Assembly: GCA_020632495.1 (NCBI GenBank)
Contig: JACKFL010000006.1
Coordinates: 1,054,001-1,118,000, forward strand
Reading direction: 5' to 3'
Length of the DNA: 64,000 bases
DNA from: Candidatus Omnitrophota bacterium
Lineage (GTDB): Bacteria > Omnitrophota > Gorgyraeia > Zapsychrales > Zapsychraceae
Below are positions 5,861-14,293 of this stretch, in pieces. How positions within the stretch are numbered: the stretch's first letter is position 1; each line of letters opens with the position of its first letter. Both the position numbers and the translations under genes were made by a program. The notes under the pieces were generated by a model. That model saw nothing but the letters and a program-made list of their open reading frames with translations. It did no database searches and had not been told where the DNA came from.

Positions 5861-7600
5861 TTATTCGATGCTGACCCGGCAAACTTCCTCGTAACTGGTG
5901 ATTCCTTCCTCGACCAGCTTTAAACCGGATTCAAAGAGAGTCAACATCCCCTGTTTGCGGGCGCAATCTTTTAATTCCTGGTGGCTGGCGTTTTTGCCGA
6001 TGAGCAGCCGGATCTCATCGGAGACCTCAAGGACTTCGCCGACGACGATCCGTCCCTTGTACCCCACATTGTTGCACTCATGGCAGCCCTTGGCCCGGTA
6101 AATGAGATCGCTTTTAAACTCATGGCCGCCGTGTTTCTCCGGGTCCGGTTCATAAGGTTCCTTGCACTTGGGGCAGAGCCGTTTGGCCAGACGCTGGGCC
6201 AGGATCATGATCAGCGACGGCGTCAACAGGTAATTGGGCACGCCGATGTCGGTCAGACGGGTGATGGCCGAGGCCGCGTCATTCGTGTGCAGCGTGCTCA
6301 ATACGAAGTGACCCGTCAGCGCGGCCCGGACGCAAATTGAGGCCGTCTCCAGATCCCGGGTTTCCCCGACCATTATGATGTCGGGGTCCTGGCGTAAGAA
6401 TGCCTTCAGGGCGGTGGCAAAGGTGAGTCCGATTTCCGATTTGACCGACACCTGGTTGATCCCCTCAAGGCGGTATTCCACCGGGTCTTCTGCCGTCATG
6501 ACGTTCTTGGTGGGGTCGACCGTTTCGTTGACCGCAGCATACAGCGAGGTCGATTTCCCGCTACCGGTCGGACCGGTGACGAAAAACATGCCGTATGGCG
6601 AATTGAGCGCCTTTTTCAGCTGCTCCACCTGCTTGGGCAGGAATCCGAGATTGGTCAGGCTCAAGGGAACCGCGTCCTTATCGAGAATACGCATAACGAC
6701 CTTTTCCCCCCATACCGTGGGGACCGTCGAAACACGAATGTCGACCTTGCGGTTTTCCAGCTTGGCGGAGAGCGCGCCGTCCTGCGGCAGGCGTTTTTCC
6801 GCGATGTCCAGTTTGGCCAGGATCTTGATGCGCGACACGATGGGCATGTGAAGATGCGGGGCGGGCGGCGGGATGTCCACCAGGGCCCCGTCGATACGGT
6901 ACCGGAGACTGAGTTTATTGTCGAACGGTTCGATGTGGATATCACTCGCGCGCTCGTCAATGGCCTGGCGGATGATCAGGTCGACCAGCTTGATCACCGG
7001 TGCCTCGGAGGCCTTCTGCATCAGCCTGTCGATACTGAGGTCGGCCGAAGCGCCGCCATCGGTCTGTGGAGCGATAAAATCGTCGGAAGCCTCAAAAGAA
7101 CTCTCAACCGCGGCGTCCAGCAGGGTCGCGCGTTTTTCTCCCCCCGAGCCTTTGCCGCTGCTGAAATAAAAAGCGTTGATCGCCTTCTGCAGCGTCGTAC
7201 GGGTGGCCAGCACCAGGTTGACGTCGCAGCCGCTGATGCGGCGGAGATTGTCAAGCATCAGGAGATCGAGCGGGTCGGATACGGCGCACGTCAGCGAATT
7301 CAGTGTCTTGGACAGCGGCAGGACCGTGTTCTTTTGAGCGAAATCCGCGGGCACCAACTTCTCAAGTTCCTGGTCTTCCTTCGGCCGTAACAACTCGGGG
7401 TCATCGGAGGAGTAAAACGGGATGCCGAGCTGAGTCCCCAAGGCGTTGGTCATATCCTCCTCGGTGATAATGCTTAATTTCACCAGGATTTCCCCGATAC
7501 GGCCCTTCTCTTTTTTCTGGGCCTCAATCGCCTTCATCAGCTGCTCTTCCGTGATGAAGCCTTGTTGGATCAGTATTTCACCGAGCTTAAGTCTGGCCAT
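5861..7600 (-). CDS. pilB: Type IV pilus assembly / type II secretion ATPase PilB (GspE) with MshEN c-di-GMP motifs
   Basis: 579-aa hexameric ATPase powering pilin polymerisation at the inner membrane. Walker A GPTGSGKS (343-350), Asp box AEDPVEY (370-376), Walker B IIMVGETRD (408-416), His box STLHTNDA (435-442) and the zinc tetracysteine C476/C479/C506/C509 are all present. The N-terminus holds two 24-residue MshEN motifs, K5-Q28 and R34-Q57, separated by five residues exactly as in the described c-di-GMP-binding domain; K replaces R in the first, and Ser and Met replace Gly and Leu in the second. A PilT-type retraction ATPase is not in the window. Confidence 0.95.
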   Translation of the reverse strand: MARLKLGEILIQQGFITEEQLMKAIEAQKKEKGRIGEILVKLSIITEEDMTNALGTQLGIPFYSSDDPELLRPKEDQELEKLVPADFAQKNTVLPLSKTLNSLTCAVSDPLDLLMLDNLRRISGCDVNLVLATRTTLQKAINAFYFSSGKGSGGEKRATLLDAAVESSFEASDDFIAPQTDGGASADLSIDRLMQKASEAPVIKLVDLIIRQAIDERASDIHIEPFDNKLSLRYRIDGALVDIPPPAPHLHMPIVSRIKILAKLDIAEKRLPQDGALSAKLENRKVDIRVSTVPTVWGEKVVMRILDKDAVPLSLTNLGFLPKQVEQLKKALNSPYGMFFVTGPTGSGKSTSLYAAVNETVDPTKNVMTAEDPVEYRLEGINQVSVKSEIGLTFATALKAFLRQDPDIIMVGETRDLETASICVRAALTGHFVLSTLHTNDAASAITRLTDIGVPNYLLTPSLIMILAQRLAKRLCPKCKEPYEPDPEKHGGHEFKSDLIYRAKGCHECNNVGYKGRIVVGEVLEVSDEIRLLIGKNASHQELKDCARKQGMLTLFESGLKLVEEGITSYEEVCRVSIE

Positions 7601-7603
7601 AAT

Positions 7604-9142
7604 TTAGTAGCGGGATTCGATTAAGGATAAGTCCCGTTTCATCCGGTTTTGTTGATCCGAGATCATCGGATTTTGTTCACGGTCCACCGGATTGACGGCC
7701 GGTGTGGCCGCGAACTGATGGATATAGTCTTCATCGAGGATTTGCGGTGTGATAAAAATGATGAGTTCCCGTTCCTCCACGGACTTGTCTTTGTGCCGGA
7801 AGGCTCCACCCAGGACGGGGATGCTGCCGATCACAGGCACTTTGGTCCTGGCGTCGCTTTCATCTGACCGCAACAAGCCGCCGATGATGATGGTGTCGCC
7901 GTCGGTCACGCGCAGAATCGATTTGCTGCCGCGCTCTTCGGTGTTTTTAAACTGATCCGCGCCCACGAATCCGGAGGCGGGCGTGGCCTGGATGACCTTG
8001 GGTTCGATGGCCATCACGATCTCTCCGGTCTCGACGTTGGCCTGAGGAGTGACGGTGAGCACCACCCCGGTATTCGCCCGTTCGGCCTCGGTCACCGCTT
8101 CCGTGCCGGCATCCGCGCCGGTGACGCTGCTGGTGATCCCGATCGCTTCGTCGGTGCTGATGCGGATTTCCGCCGTTTCATTATTCAGTGTCAGGATGCG
8201 GGGCCGGGCCAGGCTGCGCGTGTCGGACTTGGTACGCAGGAACTGCACCAGAAAAGTCAGGCCTTCAAAGGAGACATTGCTGGCCGTGTATCTCTTATCC
8301 GCGTTTCCGAGGTCCTGGTCTTCGATAAAATCGGTTGCCGCCCCGGCCACCCGGCCGGTCTGATCGATGTTGTCTTCGAGGATATTGTCGAAATTAAAAG
8401 GCGAGAATCCGCGTTTGGATCCACCCGAGAATGCCACGGGCGTGTTGCCCCACTTGACCCCCATCAGTTCCGCGGTATCCTTGGCCACGTCCAGCATTTC
8501 CACTTCGATAAGGATCTGCGGGACCCGGACGTCCAGTCGCCGGATCGTTGATTCGATCAAGCCGAACTGGCTGGGGACATCGGTGACCACCAGGCTGTTG
8601 GTCCGGGCATACTCGATCACCCGGCCGTTTTCGGAAAGTACGCCGCGCACCGCGCTGACGATCCCTTCTCCGTCGCCCCCGATCGCGGAGCCGCCGCTGG
8701 CGGATTCGAAATCCGATAACGTGCTGTTGAGTTTCGAAGACGGGATCGTCGCGTGACGCAAAGGATAGACGCGGGTCATCAGCTCGATATCCGGCCGTTC
8801 CACGCGCTTGACCATAAAGATATTGCTGTTGCCCTGGATTTCATAAGTCAGGTTGTTGGCGGCCAGGATTCGCTCAAGAGCCTCTTCAACGGGCACATTG
8901 TCCAGGTAAAGGTTTACCGACAATCCGGATACCTCAGAAGACGCGATAAAATTCATGCCCGACTGCTGTGACAGCATTTTCAGCACATCGTTCATGTTGG
9001 CGTTGCGCAGGTCCATGGAAATGGTGCGCCGGTTTTGCTGCGGGTAGAGGTACCGGTCCACCTCCGAGTAATAATTCTGGGCGGCCGCCGGCAGAGACCA
9101 TGCGGGCAGGAACAAACAGACGATCAGGATTAGACGTCTCAT
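7604..9142 (-). CDS. pilQ: Outer-membrane secretin PilQ/GspD-like
   Basis: Start placed at the ATG 9140-9142, which has AAAGGAG 8 bp upstream and gives a signal peptide (MRRLILIVCLFLP...AAAQ); a longer frame would overlap pilP. The 512-aa protein has an N0/STN-like domain (around ISMDLRNANMNDVLKML), an N1-like domain, and the secretin domain with LARPRILTLNNETAEI and the C-terminal VPVIGSIPVLGGAFR, then ELIIFITPQIL. It forms the channel through which the pilus or pseudopilus works. The short N-terminal region without AMIN domains is closer to simple PilQ/GspD forms. The gene order MN-O-P-Q supports pilQ. Confidence 0.93.
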   Translation of the reverse strand: MRRLILIVCLFLPAWSLPAAAQNYYSEVDRYLYPQQNRRTISMDLRNANMNDVLKMLSQQSGMNFIASSEVSGLSVNLYLDNVPVEEALERILAANNLTYEIQGNSNIFMVKRVERPDIELMTRVYPLRHATIPSSKLNSTLSDFESASGGSAIGGDGEGIVSAVRGVLSENGRVIEYARTNSLVVTDVPSQFGLIESTIRRLDVRVPQILIEVEMLDVAKDTAELMGVKWGNTPVAFSGGSKRGFSPFNFDNILEDNIDQTGRVAGAATDFIEDQDLGNADKRYTASNVSFEGLTFLVQFLRTKSDTRSLARPRILTLNNETAEIRISTDEAIGITSSVTGADAGTEAVTEAERANTGVVLTVTPQANVETGEIVMAIEPKVIQATPASGFVGADQFKNTEERGSKSILRVTDGDTIIIGGLLRSDESDARTKVPVIGSIPVLGGAFRHKDKSVEERELIIFITPQILDEDYIHQFAATPAVNPVDREQNPMISDQQNRMKRDLSLIESRY

Positions 9143-9155
9143 GGTGAGGGCTCCT

Positions 9156-9623
9156 TTATGGCTCGACAGTCTGGGTGACGCCGCGGATCGAGACGTCGAC
9201 ACCCGTTTTATTGATATCTTCAATACGAAAACCTTGTACTTCATCCCCGATGTCCAGTACCTCCCCGTTGATGATCACCTGCGGTCGGGGAGAATTCCAA
9301 ATCAGTCCGGTGATACGAAAATTCGGCTTTGGAATTGGGGGTGGTGCCGGCGTGGTATCCCCGCCCGCCGGCTTTTTTTGACCGTCAGCCGGTCCTTTTT
9401 CCGAATTCGGCGTCCGGACCGGTCCCTGGTTTTGCTGGTTTTGGTTCTGGGTCTGCGTCTGCGTTACGGCCGACTCATCGATCTTGGGTTTTTCCGGGAG
9501 TTGGGGGATGAACGGATTACGGACCGGTTCCAGTGTCAGATTTCCTTTCGGTTGCGCGCCGGCCGGGAGAATGAGCATGCCGGAAAATGCCGTGATGAGT
9601 ATGTAGAGACGTAAAATTTTCAT
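9156..9623 (-). CDS. pilP: PilP-like pilus assembly lipoprotein/periplasmic protein
   Basis: 155 aa with an N-terminal hydrophobic signal (MKILRLYILITAFSGMLILPAGA) lacking a clear lipobox, a long Gln/Pro/Thr-rich linker (about 50-100), and a small C-terminal beta-domain around ITGLIWNSPRPQVIINGE-VLDIGDEV, which resembles the PilP/GspC homology region that contacts the secretin. The gene overlaps pilO by 4 bp and lies 13 bp before the pilQ start. The position is decisive for the name, since sequence conservation in this family is low. Confidence 0.75.
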   Translation of the reverse strand: MKILRLYILITAFSGMLILPAGAQPKGNLTLEPVRNPFIPQLPEKPKIDESAVTQTQTQNQNQQNQGPVRTPNSEKGPADGQKKPAGGDTTPAPPPIPKPNFRITGLIWNSPRPQVIINGEVLDIGDEVQGFRIEDINKTGVDVSIRGVTQTVEP

Positions 9624-10261
9624 TCTTTCAGTGCGATGGCGGCGATCTCGATGGTCGCCGCGATAGATGGTTGTTCTTCCGTGTCGCTGGCCGCCTCATG
9701 CTGGCGGCGTGTGCGCCGGCCCTGTTGGTTTTTTCCCCGGTCCAGACGCGCGGTCCAAGCCTCGATGCGGATCGCGAACGGGGCTTCTTCGATATCCTTG
9801 ATGAACGCAATAAGCTGGTGATATTCCTTGGCGACCACGTTGATGTTGACTGTTTCCACCCGGGTAAAATCTGTCTCCTGCTGCTTGGCCGGCGAAAAAG
9901 AGACAATGTTGACGTTGCGGTCGATGGCAAAGCCCGAGATTTTGTCGGTCAGATCTTCGATAACGATCTTCTGGGGGAACGCGGCCATGAACTTGTCGAA
10001 CTTTCCGGACAAGACCTTGTTCTGTTCGGCGGCCTCCAGCTGCTCGGTGAATTTGGTAACCTCACCGTCCAGTTCACCGGAGGTCTTTTGAAAGGCCGTA
10101 TACAGATACGCACCGCCGCCCACCGCCGCGATCAACAGCAAAATGGTGACAATCATTTCCGGTTTGCCGCGGAGATTATCCTGGACCTGCTGGATATCGA
10201 TATTCTTCAGGTCCTTGACGTCGACGCTCTGCAGTCTTTGAATGACGTTCTTGACGTTCAT
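9620..10261 (-). CDS. pilO: PilO-like pilus alignment protein
   Basis: 213-aa bitopic inner-membrane protein: cytoplasmic N-terminus, one membrane helix at about 34-55 (MIVTILLLIAAVGGGAYLY), a short coiled coil, then a ferredoxin-like periplasmic domain with the FAIDRNVNI and EYHQLIAFIKDIEE segments typical of PilO. It would pair with the PilN half of PilMN and with PilP to link the inner membrane to the secretin. The basic RRTRRQHEAASDTEEQ loop near 180-196 looks like an insertion. It starts 3 bp after the pilMN stop. Confidence 0.85.
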   Translation of the reverse strand: MNVKNVIQRLQSVDVKDLKNIDIQQVQDNLRGKPEMIVTILLLIAAVGGGAYLYTAFQKTSGELDGEVTKFTEQLEAAEQNKVLSGKFDKFMAAFPQKIVIEDLTDKISGFAIDRNVNIVSFSPAKQQETDFTRVETVNINVVAKEYHQLIAFIKDIEEAPFAIRIEAWTARLDRGKNQQGRRTRRQHEAASDTEEQPSIAATIEIAAIALKE

Positions 10262-10264
10262 CCC

Positions 10265-11794
10265 CTATTCGCACCTCAACTTGAAATATGTCACGTCGAA
10301 ACCCTCCATCTGCTGGGTTTCGGTGGTCAGCAGGTCGATATTTTCAAAGGCCTCGGAGAATACCGGGCTTTCCTGCAATCCTTTTTGCAGGCGGTAGACC
10401 AGCCGGAACTGCTCATTCTTTACCTCATCGTAAACGTAACCGTTAATTGAGATGACCGGTTTGTCGATGAAGCCGGTTTCCTTATAGCTGACGCGGAATT
10501 CATCCAGCCATGCGCCGTCCGGCAGCAGCGGCGGGATTTCCTGCATAAAGCGCGCGATCGCGCTTTCAATACGGACTTCCTCGTAATTCTTCTGTTTGCG
10601 GATGACCTTGGCGTTTTGCATCTCGATGGTTTCGGTGTCCATATCGACATATTTGTCTCCGAGTTCCGTTTTCAACTGCGCGATCTGCGCGCGGGTTTTG
10701 GACAACTCGGACTGAGTGTAATAAACGATCCCGCCCACGAGTCCGATGCTGATCAGCAGGGCCGGCAGGACGGCCTTGAGGTTGAAGGACATCGTGGTTT
10801 TCTTGCGTTTACGCCCGCGCGAACGTTTGGCGGCATCGGAAAAATTGATGTTCAGGTCGAGATCGACTTCCCCAAAGACGGCCGCGCCGAAGGCCGCGAT
10901 ATAGTTGATGTTGATCGCGTCTTTGTTGCCGATTAACTGTTTGCTCGACAGCGCCAGCACGTCCTGCACATTGAGATCGGCCCGGATCTGGTCGACCAGC
11001 GAATGGTTCAACGTATCCGAAATGAGGATGATTTTATTCGCGGCCAGCGCGCTGTCCTGCCGGGCGAAATAATCCAGTGAGATCCGGATTTCATTGACGA
11101 ATTGATTCTGTTTATTGGCCTCGGCCTGAGCGGGATTCATGGGGGTGCCTGAGGGTAACCGGACCTGAAATTCCCGCACGAACAAGGGGACCCGGTTGTG
11201 AACGATCGTGATCTTACCGCTGGTATTCTGCTGTTCGACGATCGCACCGACCTCCGATTCGCCGATGGCGTTGTTCATGGTCAGTGTCCGGATGAGGGCG
11301 ACCTGTGCGGGCTCGATCGATTTGACGTTCAGCGCGGCGTTGCCCAGGATATTTTTGTAAGTTTCGAGGGTATCGTTGCGGATGGCCACGAAGATGATCC
11401 GCAGCCGTTTGACACTTTCTTCGGTCTGCTGCACGACGTGATAGGAATAGCGCAGCTCCTCAAGGCTGAACGGAATGTACTTCCCCGCCTCGAAATCGAC
11501 CGCCCCTTTGATTTCATTGGCCGGCATCCACGGGATCACGAACGTCCGGAAGATGATGTCCTTGCTGGGCAGTGCGATGTTAAAGTCGTCGGCCTGAATG
11601 CGATTGTTGGCCAGGAAGTTCTTGAGGACCTCTCCCGCCTTATTCGCCGCTGCCGGCAGTTGCGGCGGTAAAATCTTGTCGGGATTAAATTCGACGGGAA
11701 TCGATAAAATACGGGTGTTATCGTGCCCGAGGATCTCGACGCACAGAATGCTGCGTTCGCCCCAATAAAGTCCTATTTGTTTATAGTTCGACAT
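10265..11794 (-). CDS. PilM-PilN fusion protein
   Basis: 509 aa. Residues 1-310 form an actin-like PilM domain (begins KQIGLYWGERSILCVEI; IPWMPANEIKGAVDFEAGKYIP near 88-109; AAFGAAVFG near 300). A basic linker (KRSRGRKRKK, about 323-332) leads to one membrane helix (about 340-360), a coiled coil and a periplasmic ferredoxin-like PilN domain. In model systems pilM and pilN are separate genes and PilN's short cytoplasmic tail docks on PilM; here the two are covalent. GAGGAG precedes the ATG. A GspL-like reading is possible, as GspL has the same order, but PilO and PilP next door favour PilMN. Confidence 0.88.
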   Translation of the reverse strand: MSNYKQIGLYWGERSILCVEILGHDNTRILSIPVEFNPDKILPPQLPAAANKAGEVLKNFLANNRIQADDFNIALPSKDIIFRTFVIPWMPANEIKGAVDFEAGKYIPFSLEELRYSYHVVQQTEESVKRLRIIFVAIRNDTLETYKNILGNAALNVKSIEPAQVALIRTLTMNNAIGESEVGAIVEQQNTSGKITIVHNRVPLFVREFQVRLPSGTPMNPAQAEANKQNQFVNEIRISLDYFARQDSALAANKIILISDTLNHSLVDQIRADLNVQDVLALSSKQLIGNKDAININYIAAFGAAVFGEVDLDLNINFSDAAKRSRGRKRKKTTMSFNLKAVLPALLISIGLVGGIVYYTQSELSKTRAQIAQLKTELGDKYVDMDTETIEMQNAKVIRKQKNYEEVRIESAIARFMQEIPPLLPDGAWLDEFRVSYKETGFIDKPVISINGYVYDEVKNEQFRLVYRLQKGLQESPVFSEAFENIDLLTTETQQMEGFDVTYFKLRCE

Positions 11795-11848
11795 ACGCTC
11801 CTCTATCCCGGCCGCTCGACGGATAGGTCTGCGAACCGGGACCGGGGT

Positions 11849-12016
11849 CTATTGGGATTTAGACTTCAACCATTTATCAATCTCCCGCTTGTCAAATCGC
11901 CAGACGCCGCCGATCTTCATGCCGGAAATCTTCTTTTGATTCAGCCAGTTGTAAATGGTCTGTTTGCGCAGTTTGAGATACTTGGCCAAGTCGTCCACAT
12001 CCAGGAGTTCGTTCAT
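11849..12016 (-). CDS. Small helix-turn-helix protein of the excisionase/MerR-like family
   Basis: A 55-aa frame starting MNELLDVDDLAKYLKLRKQT and ending KWLKSKSQ, with GAGGG upstream of the ATG. The pattern D(V/L)xxLAxYLxxxxxTIYNWLxxxKI-G-KIG-xWRF-xxEIxxWL is that of excisionase-type winged-HTH DNA-binding domains (phage Xis, BldC-like). It is the first gene behind a near-consensus promoter and 54 bp upstream of pilMN. I infer a transcription factor for the pilus operon, possibly autoregulatory; no phage genes lie nearby, so an excisionase role is unlikely. Confidence 0.85.
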   Translation of the reverse strand: MNELLDVDDLAKYLKLRKQTIYNWLNQKKISGMKIGGVWRFDKREIDKWLKSKSQ

Positions 12017-12092
12017 GGCAGGGATCCCTCGTCAATTAGGCCGAAATGCCGTGGTGAGACATAAAATAACCCAAAATACTTAATCAAATTTC

Positions 12093-12121
12093 ATTACACT
12101 ATAACTGACTTACCTTGTCAA
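12093..12121 (-). promoter_or_regulatory. Promoter of the HTH-pilMN-O-P-Q-B-C operon
   Basis: Minus strand: TTGACA (12116-12121), 17-bp spacer, TGTAAT (12093-12098), in an AT-rich island (12060-12170) unlike the flanking coding DNA. The expected start near 12086 leaves a leader of about 70 nt before the HTH gene. Confidence 0.75.
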
Positions 12122-12162
12122 TTGCTTAGTAAATTATTTTAATTAAATAGTTTAAGTAATAT

Positions 12163-12492
12163 TTAATAGGTCACGTTGATGTCGACTATGCTGGCGCCCA
12201 GCAGGCCTCCGGGGCTGAGAGAGTAGCTGGCTGTGTGAGTGATATTGTTGAGCGTGAAGGTGAATGAGTCGGACATGGCGGGTGTGCCGGTGGTTTGCAT
12301 TTCACCGTATACGAGATTTAGCGTGGCCTCGGCAAGGACTTGATTTTGCAGGCGTTTGTACTCGTCCTCGCTCAGCAGGATCTGGCTGACATTCATACTG
12401 ATTATGGAGGTGACCAGCATCAGGATCAGTAAAATAATCACCACGACGGTGATAAGGACTACTCCCTGATTATCCAGTTTCCTTATGGGCAT
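12163..12492 (-). CDS. PilX-like minor pilin-type membrane protein
   Basis: 109 aa. MPIRKLDNQG is followed by VVLITVVVIILLILMLVTSI, the PilX N-terminal pattern in which the hydrophobic helix follows the glycine and the usual Glu5 is missing. The MNVSQILLSEDEYKRLQNQVLAEA stretch after the helix is typical of PilX/GspK-type proteins. The C-terminus is a short Ser/Thr-rich beta region. Its start lies inside the 3' end of the Zn-ribbon gene (23-bp overlap), so it belongs to the ExbBD-side transcript, not to the other minor pilins. Confidence 0.7.
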   Translation of the reverse strand: MPIRKLDNQGVVLITVVVIILLILMLVTSIISMNVSQILLSEDEYKRLQNQVLAEATLNLVYGEMQTTGTPAMSDSFTFTLNNITHTASYSLSPGGLLGASIVDINVTY

Positions 12493-12757
12493 TGTTGCGC
12501 CTCCTCGCCTGTTTGCGTGTCGCCTTCTCCCGCCCTTCGGTTGAGATGTAACTGCGGCATAGCGGACAGGTCAGGATGTCCGCCTGAAGGTGGTTGTAAA
12601 ACAGATGCCCGCAGAATTCGCACTGTATCAGTTCTTCCGCGGATTGCGATAAATTATTGTCTTCTAGATAATTATAAGATATCCACAGGATCAGGACAAG
12701 GAGTAAGGCTGCGGAAATATAGAGTGCGATCGCCCAATCGAGCTCAATTCTAATCAT
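12470..12757 (-). CDS. Membrane-anchored zinc-ribbon protein of unknown function
   Basis: 95 aa. One hydrophobic helix (about 9-29) is followed by a CEFCG (C46, C49) and a TCPLC (C64, C67) pair, a treble-clef or zinc-ribbon arrangement, and a strongly basic C-terminus (KATRKQARRRNNAHK). With the N-terminus outside, the ribbon and basic tail would be cytoplasmic. The start codon overlaps the upstream stop (ATGA). I do not recognise the family; the position suggests it works with the ExbBD or pilus machinery. Confidence 0.7.
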   Translation of the reverse strand: MIRIELDWAIALYISAALLLVLILWISYNYLEDNNLSQSAEELIQCEFCGHLFYNHLQADILTCPLCRSYISTEGREKATRKQARRRNNAHKETG

Positions 12758-13197
12758 TGGTTTTTGGGGTGCAGTCTTAATGGTTGATATTTCGGCGTTT
12801 GAGGCAACTCGTCCACGATTTCCGCTGGATGCGGGGTCTCGGTTTTTTCGGGAGGCGGCAAATAATTAAATTTGACAGAAGCAATAGGCGTCTTGCCGGC
12901 CGCCTCAGGATAGGCGGGTTTTCCCACCTCGCGGTCCTCATACGGAGCGACCGCGTGTGCCGGATGGTAGACCACTCTGTGCGGCTGCAGGATCAACCGT
13001 TGATCCTGCTGGTGGGCCGTCCCTCCTGTGACTTCCCCGTTGTCGAGGACCGCCCCGAAAAACACCAGTTGCGGGCGCGGTTCAATCTTCTTCAACGGCC
13101 AGGCAAACAGAAACAGCCGGGCGACTACCAGATGCAACAGCAGAGACAGGATTAAGGCCTTTATCCAAAATGGGCCCGCGGACGCGGTCGGGGTCAT
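12754..13197 (-). CDS. TonB-like single-helix envelope protein
   Basis: 147 aa with a helix at about 12-33 (ALILSLLLHLVVARLFLFAW), including an SLLLHL motif resembling the SxxxH of TonB/TolA membrane helices that contacts ExbBD. The rest is a proline-rich periplasmic segment (LPPPEKTETPHPAE) with no recognisable folded TonB C-terminal domain, although the gene seems complete. It lies 2 bp after exbD. I infer a shortened energy transducer coupled to the neighbouring proton channel. Confidence 0.6.
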   Translation of the reverse strand: MTPTASAGPFWIKALILSLLLHLVVARLFLFAWPLKKIEPRPQLVFFGAVLDNGEVTGGTAHQQDQRLILQPHRVVYHPAHAVAPYEDREVGKPAYPEAAGKTPIASVKFNYLPPPEKTETPHPAEIVDELPQTPKYQPLRLHPKNQ

Positions 13198-13199
13198 GA

Positions 13200-13604
13200 T
13201 TAGTTTTCCGCATTGGTGGCGATGTTCACCCGTTCAATGCCGCTGATGCGGCACAAATCCCAGATATCGACGATCCGCCCAACGGACGCCCGCCTGTCGG
13301 CCTTGATCAACAGCGGCCGTTTCTGGTAGTCGGGATTTTTGACGAAATCTTCCAGTTCTTTGGTGGTCACGATCCGGCCGTTCAGGTAGGTGACATTCTC
13401 GCTGGTGATCGTGATGATAATATTTTCTTCCTTGATCGTGTCGCTCGTGGCAGCCTTGGGCAACTTGACCGTAATACCCTTGTGGTAGGTAAACGATGAC
13501 TGCAACAGGAAGAAAATCAGCAGCTGAAAAATGACATCGATTAACGGGGCGATATCAATTTGCTTGAGGCTTTGCTCGACTTTAAGATGACGGCGGAAAC
13601 GCAT
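13200..13604 (-). CDS. exbD: ExbD/TolR-family biopolymer transport protein
   Basis: 134-aa inner-membrane protein of a proton-driven ExbB-ExbD (TolQ-TolR, MotAB-like) motor. Short basic N-terminus, then IDIAPLIDVIFQLLIFFLLQS, where the membrane-embedded Asp of PLIDVIF is the proton-binding residue. The periplasmic part has KADRRASVGRIVDIWDLCR, the typical ExbD strand-helix. It lies 5 bp after the ExbB gene. ExbD and TolR cannot be told apart from sequence alone. Confidence 0.9.
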   Translation of the reverse strand: MRFRRHLKVEQSLKQIDIAPLIDVIFQLLIFFLLQSSFTYHKGITVKLPKAATSDTIKEENIIITITSENVTYLNGRIVTTKELEDFVKNPDYQKRPLLIKADRRASVGRIVDIWDLCRISGIERVNIATNAEN

Positions 13605-13609
13605 GGCGG

Positions 13610-14266
13610 TCAGACTTTGGTCTCGGTGATTTGCGTCATGAAATTGACCAGCTCTGTGGCCGCGCGTTCCATGTCCAGGACAAAGTGATTGACCCGGTTA
13701 ACGAAATAGTTGTACACCACGTAAGTGGGGATCGCCACCATCAAACCGGCAACCGTGGTCAGCAGGGCCTCTCCGATCGCGCCGGCCAAGTCTCCCGGCG
13801 TTGTGGGATTCATGCTGGCCGCCCGAACCTGCACGGTATGGAAACTGGCCGTCATTCCGGTCACGGTCCCCAGCAGGCCCAGCAGCGGACTGACGTGGGC
13901 GATGGTTGCCATGGCTCCCAGGCGGCTTTCCAGTTTGGGGATCTCGAACAGGCTGGCGTCTTCCATCGCTTCCTTGATTTCATCACGCGTTGCGCCGAAC
14001 TTAACGATGCCGGCCTGCATAACCTTGGCTGCGGGCGAACGGCTTTGATCGCAGCGCTCTATGGCCTGCTTGATATTGTTGTGCTTGATGTCGTCAAAGA
14101 CCGCCTTCTTCAGCTGCCGCACGTTAGTCCGGATGCTGGCAAAATAGATCAGCCGTTCGATGATGATCCCCAACGCCACCACCGAGCAGATGATCAACGG
14201 GATCATGAGCGGTCCGCCCATTTTTATCAGTGATATCGCATTCATTTCCCAAATACTCGTGCCCAT
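13610..14266 (-). CDS. exbB: ExbB/TolQ-family proton channel protein
   Basis: 218 aa, the usual length. First helix near 18-40 (PLMIPLIICSVVALGIIIERL), a cytoplasmic loop, then the paired helices containing SPLLGLLGTVTGMTASF and IGEALLTTVAGLMVAIPTYVVYNYF, the MotA/TolQ/ExbB signature. AAGGAGG lies 7 bp upstream of the ATG. It follows the large TPR gene by 27 bp and leads into exbD and the TonB-like gene, giving a complete energised envelope module. Confidence 0.92.
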   Translation of the reverse strand: MGTSIWEMNAISLIKMGGPLMIPLIICSVVALGIIIERLIYFASIRTNVRQLKKAVFDDIKHNNIKQAIERCDQSRSPAAKVMQAGIVKFGATRDEIKEAMEDASLFEIPKLESRLGAMATIAHVSPLLGLLGTVTGMTASFHTVQVRAASMNPTTPGDLAGAIGEALLTTVAGLMVAIPTYVVYNYFVNRVNHFVLDMERAATELVNFMTQITETKV

Positions 14267-14293
14267 GCTTTTCCTCCTTGCCTGGGATGGCGT

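Noticed and set aside
11849..12016. Phage excisionase
   Set aside because: No integrase, att site or phage gene nearby; the setting is a pilus operon.
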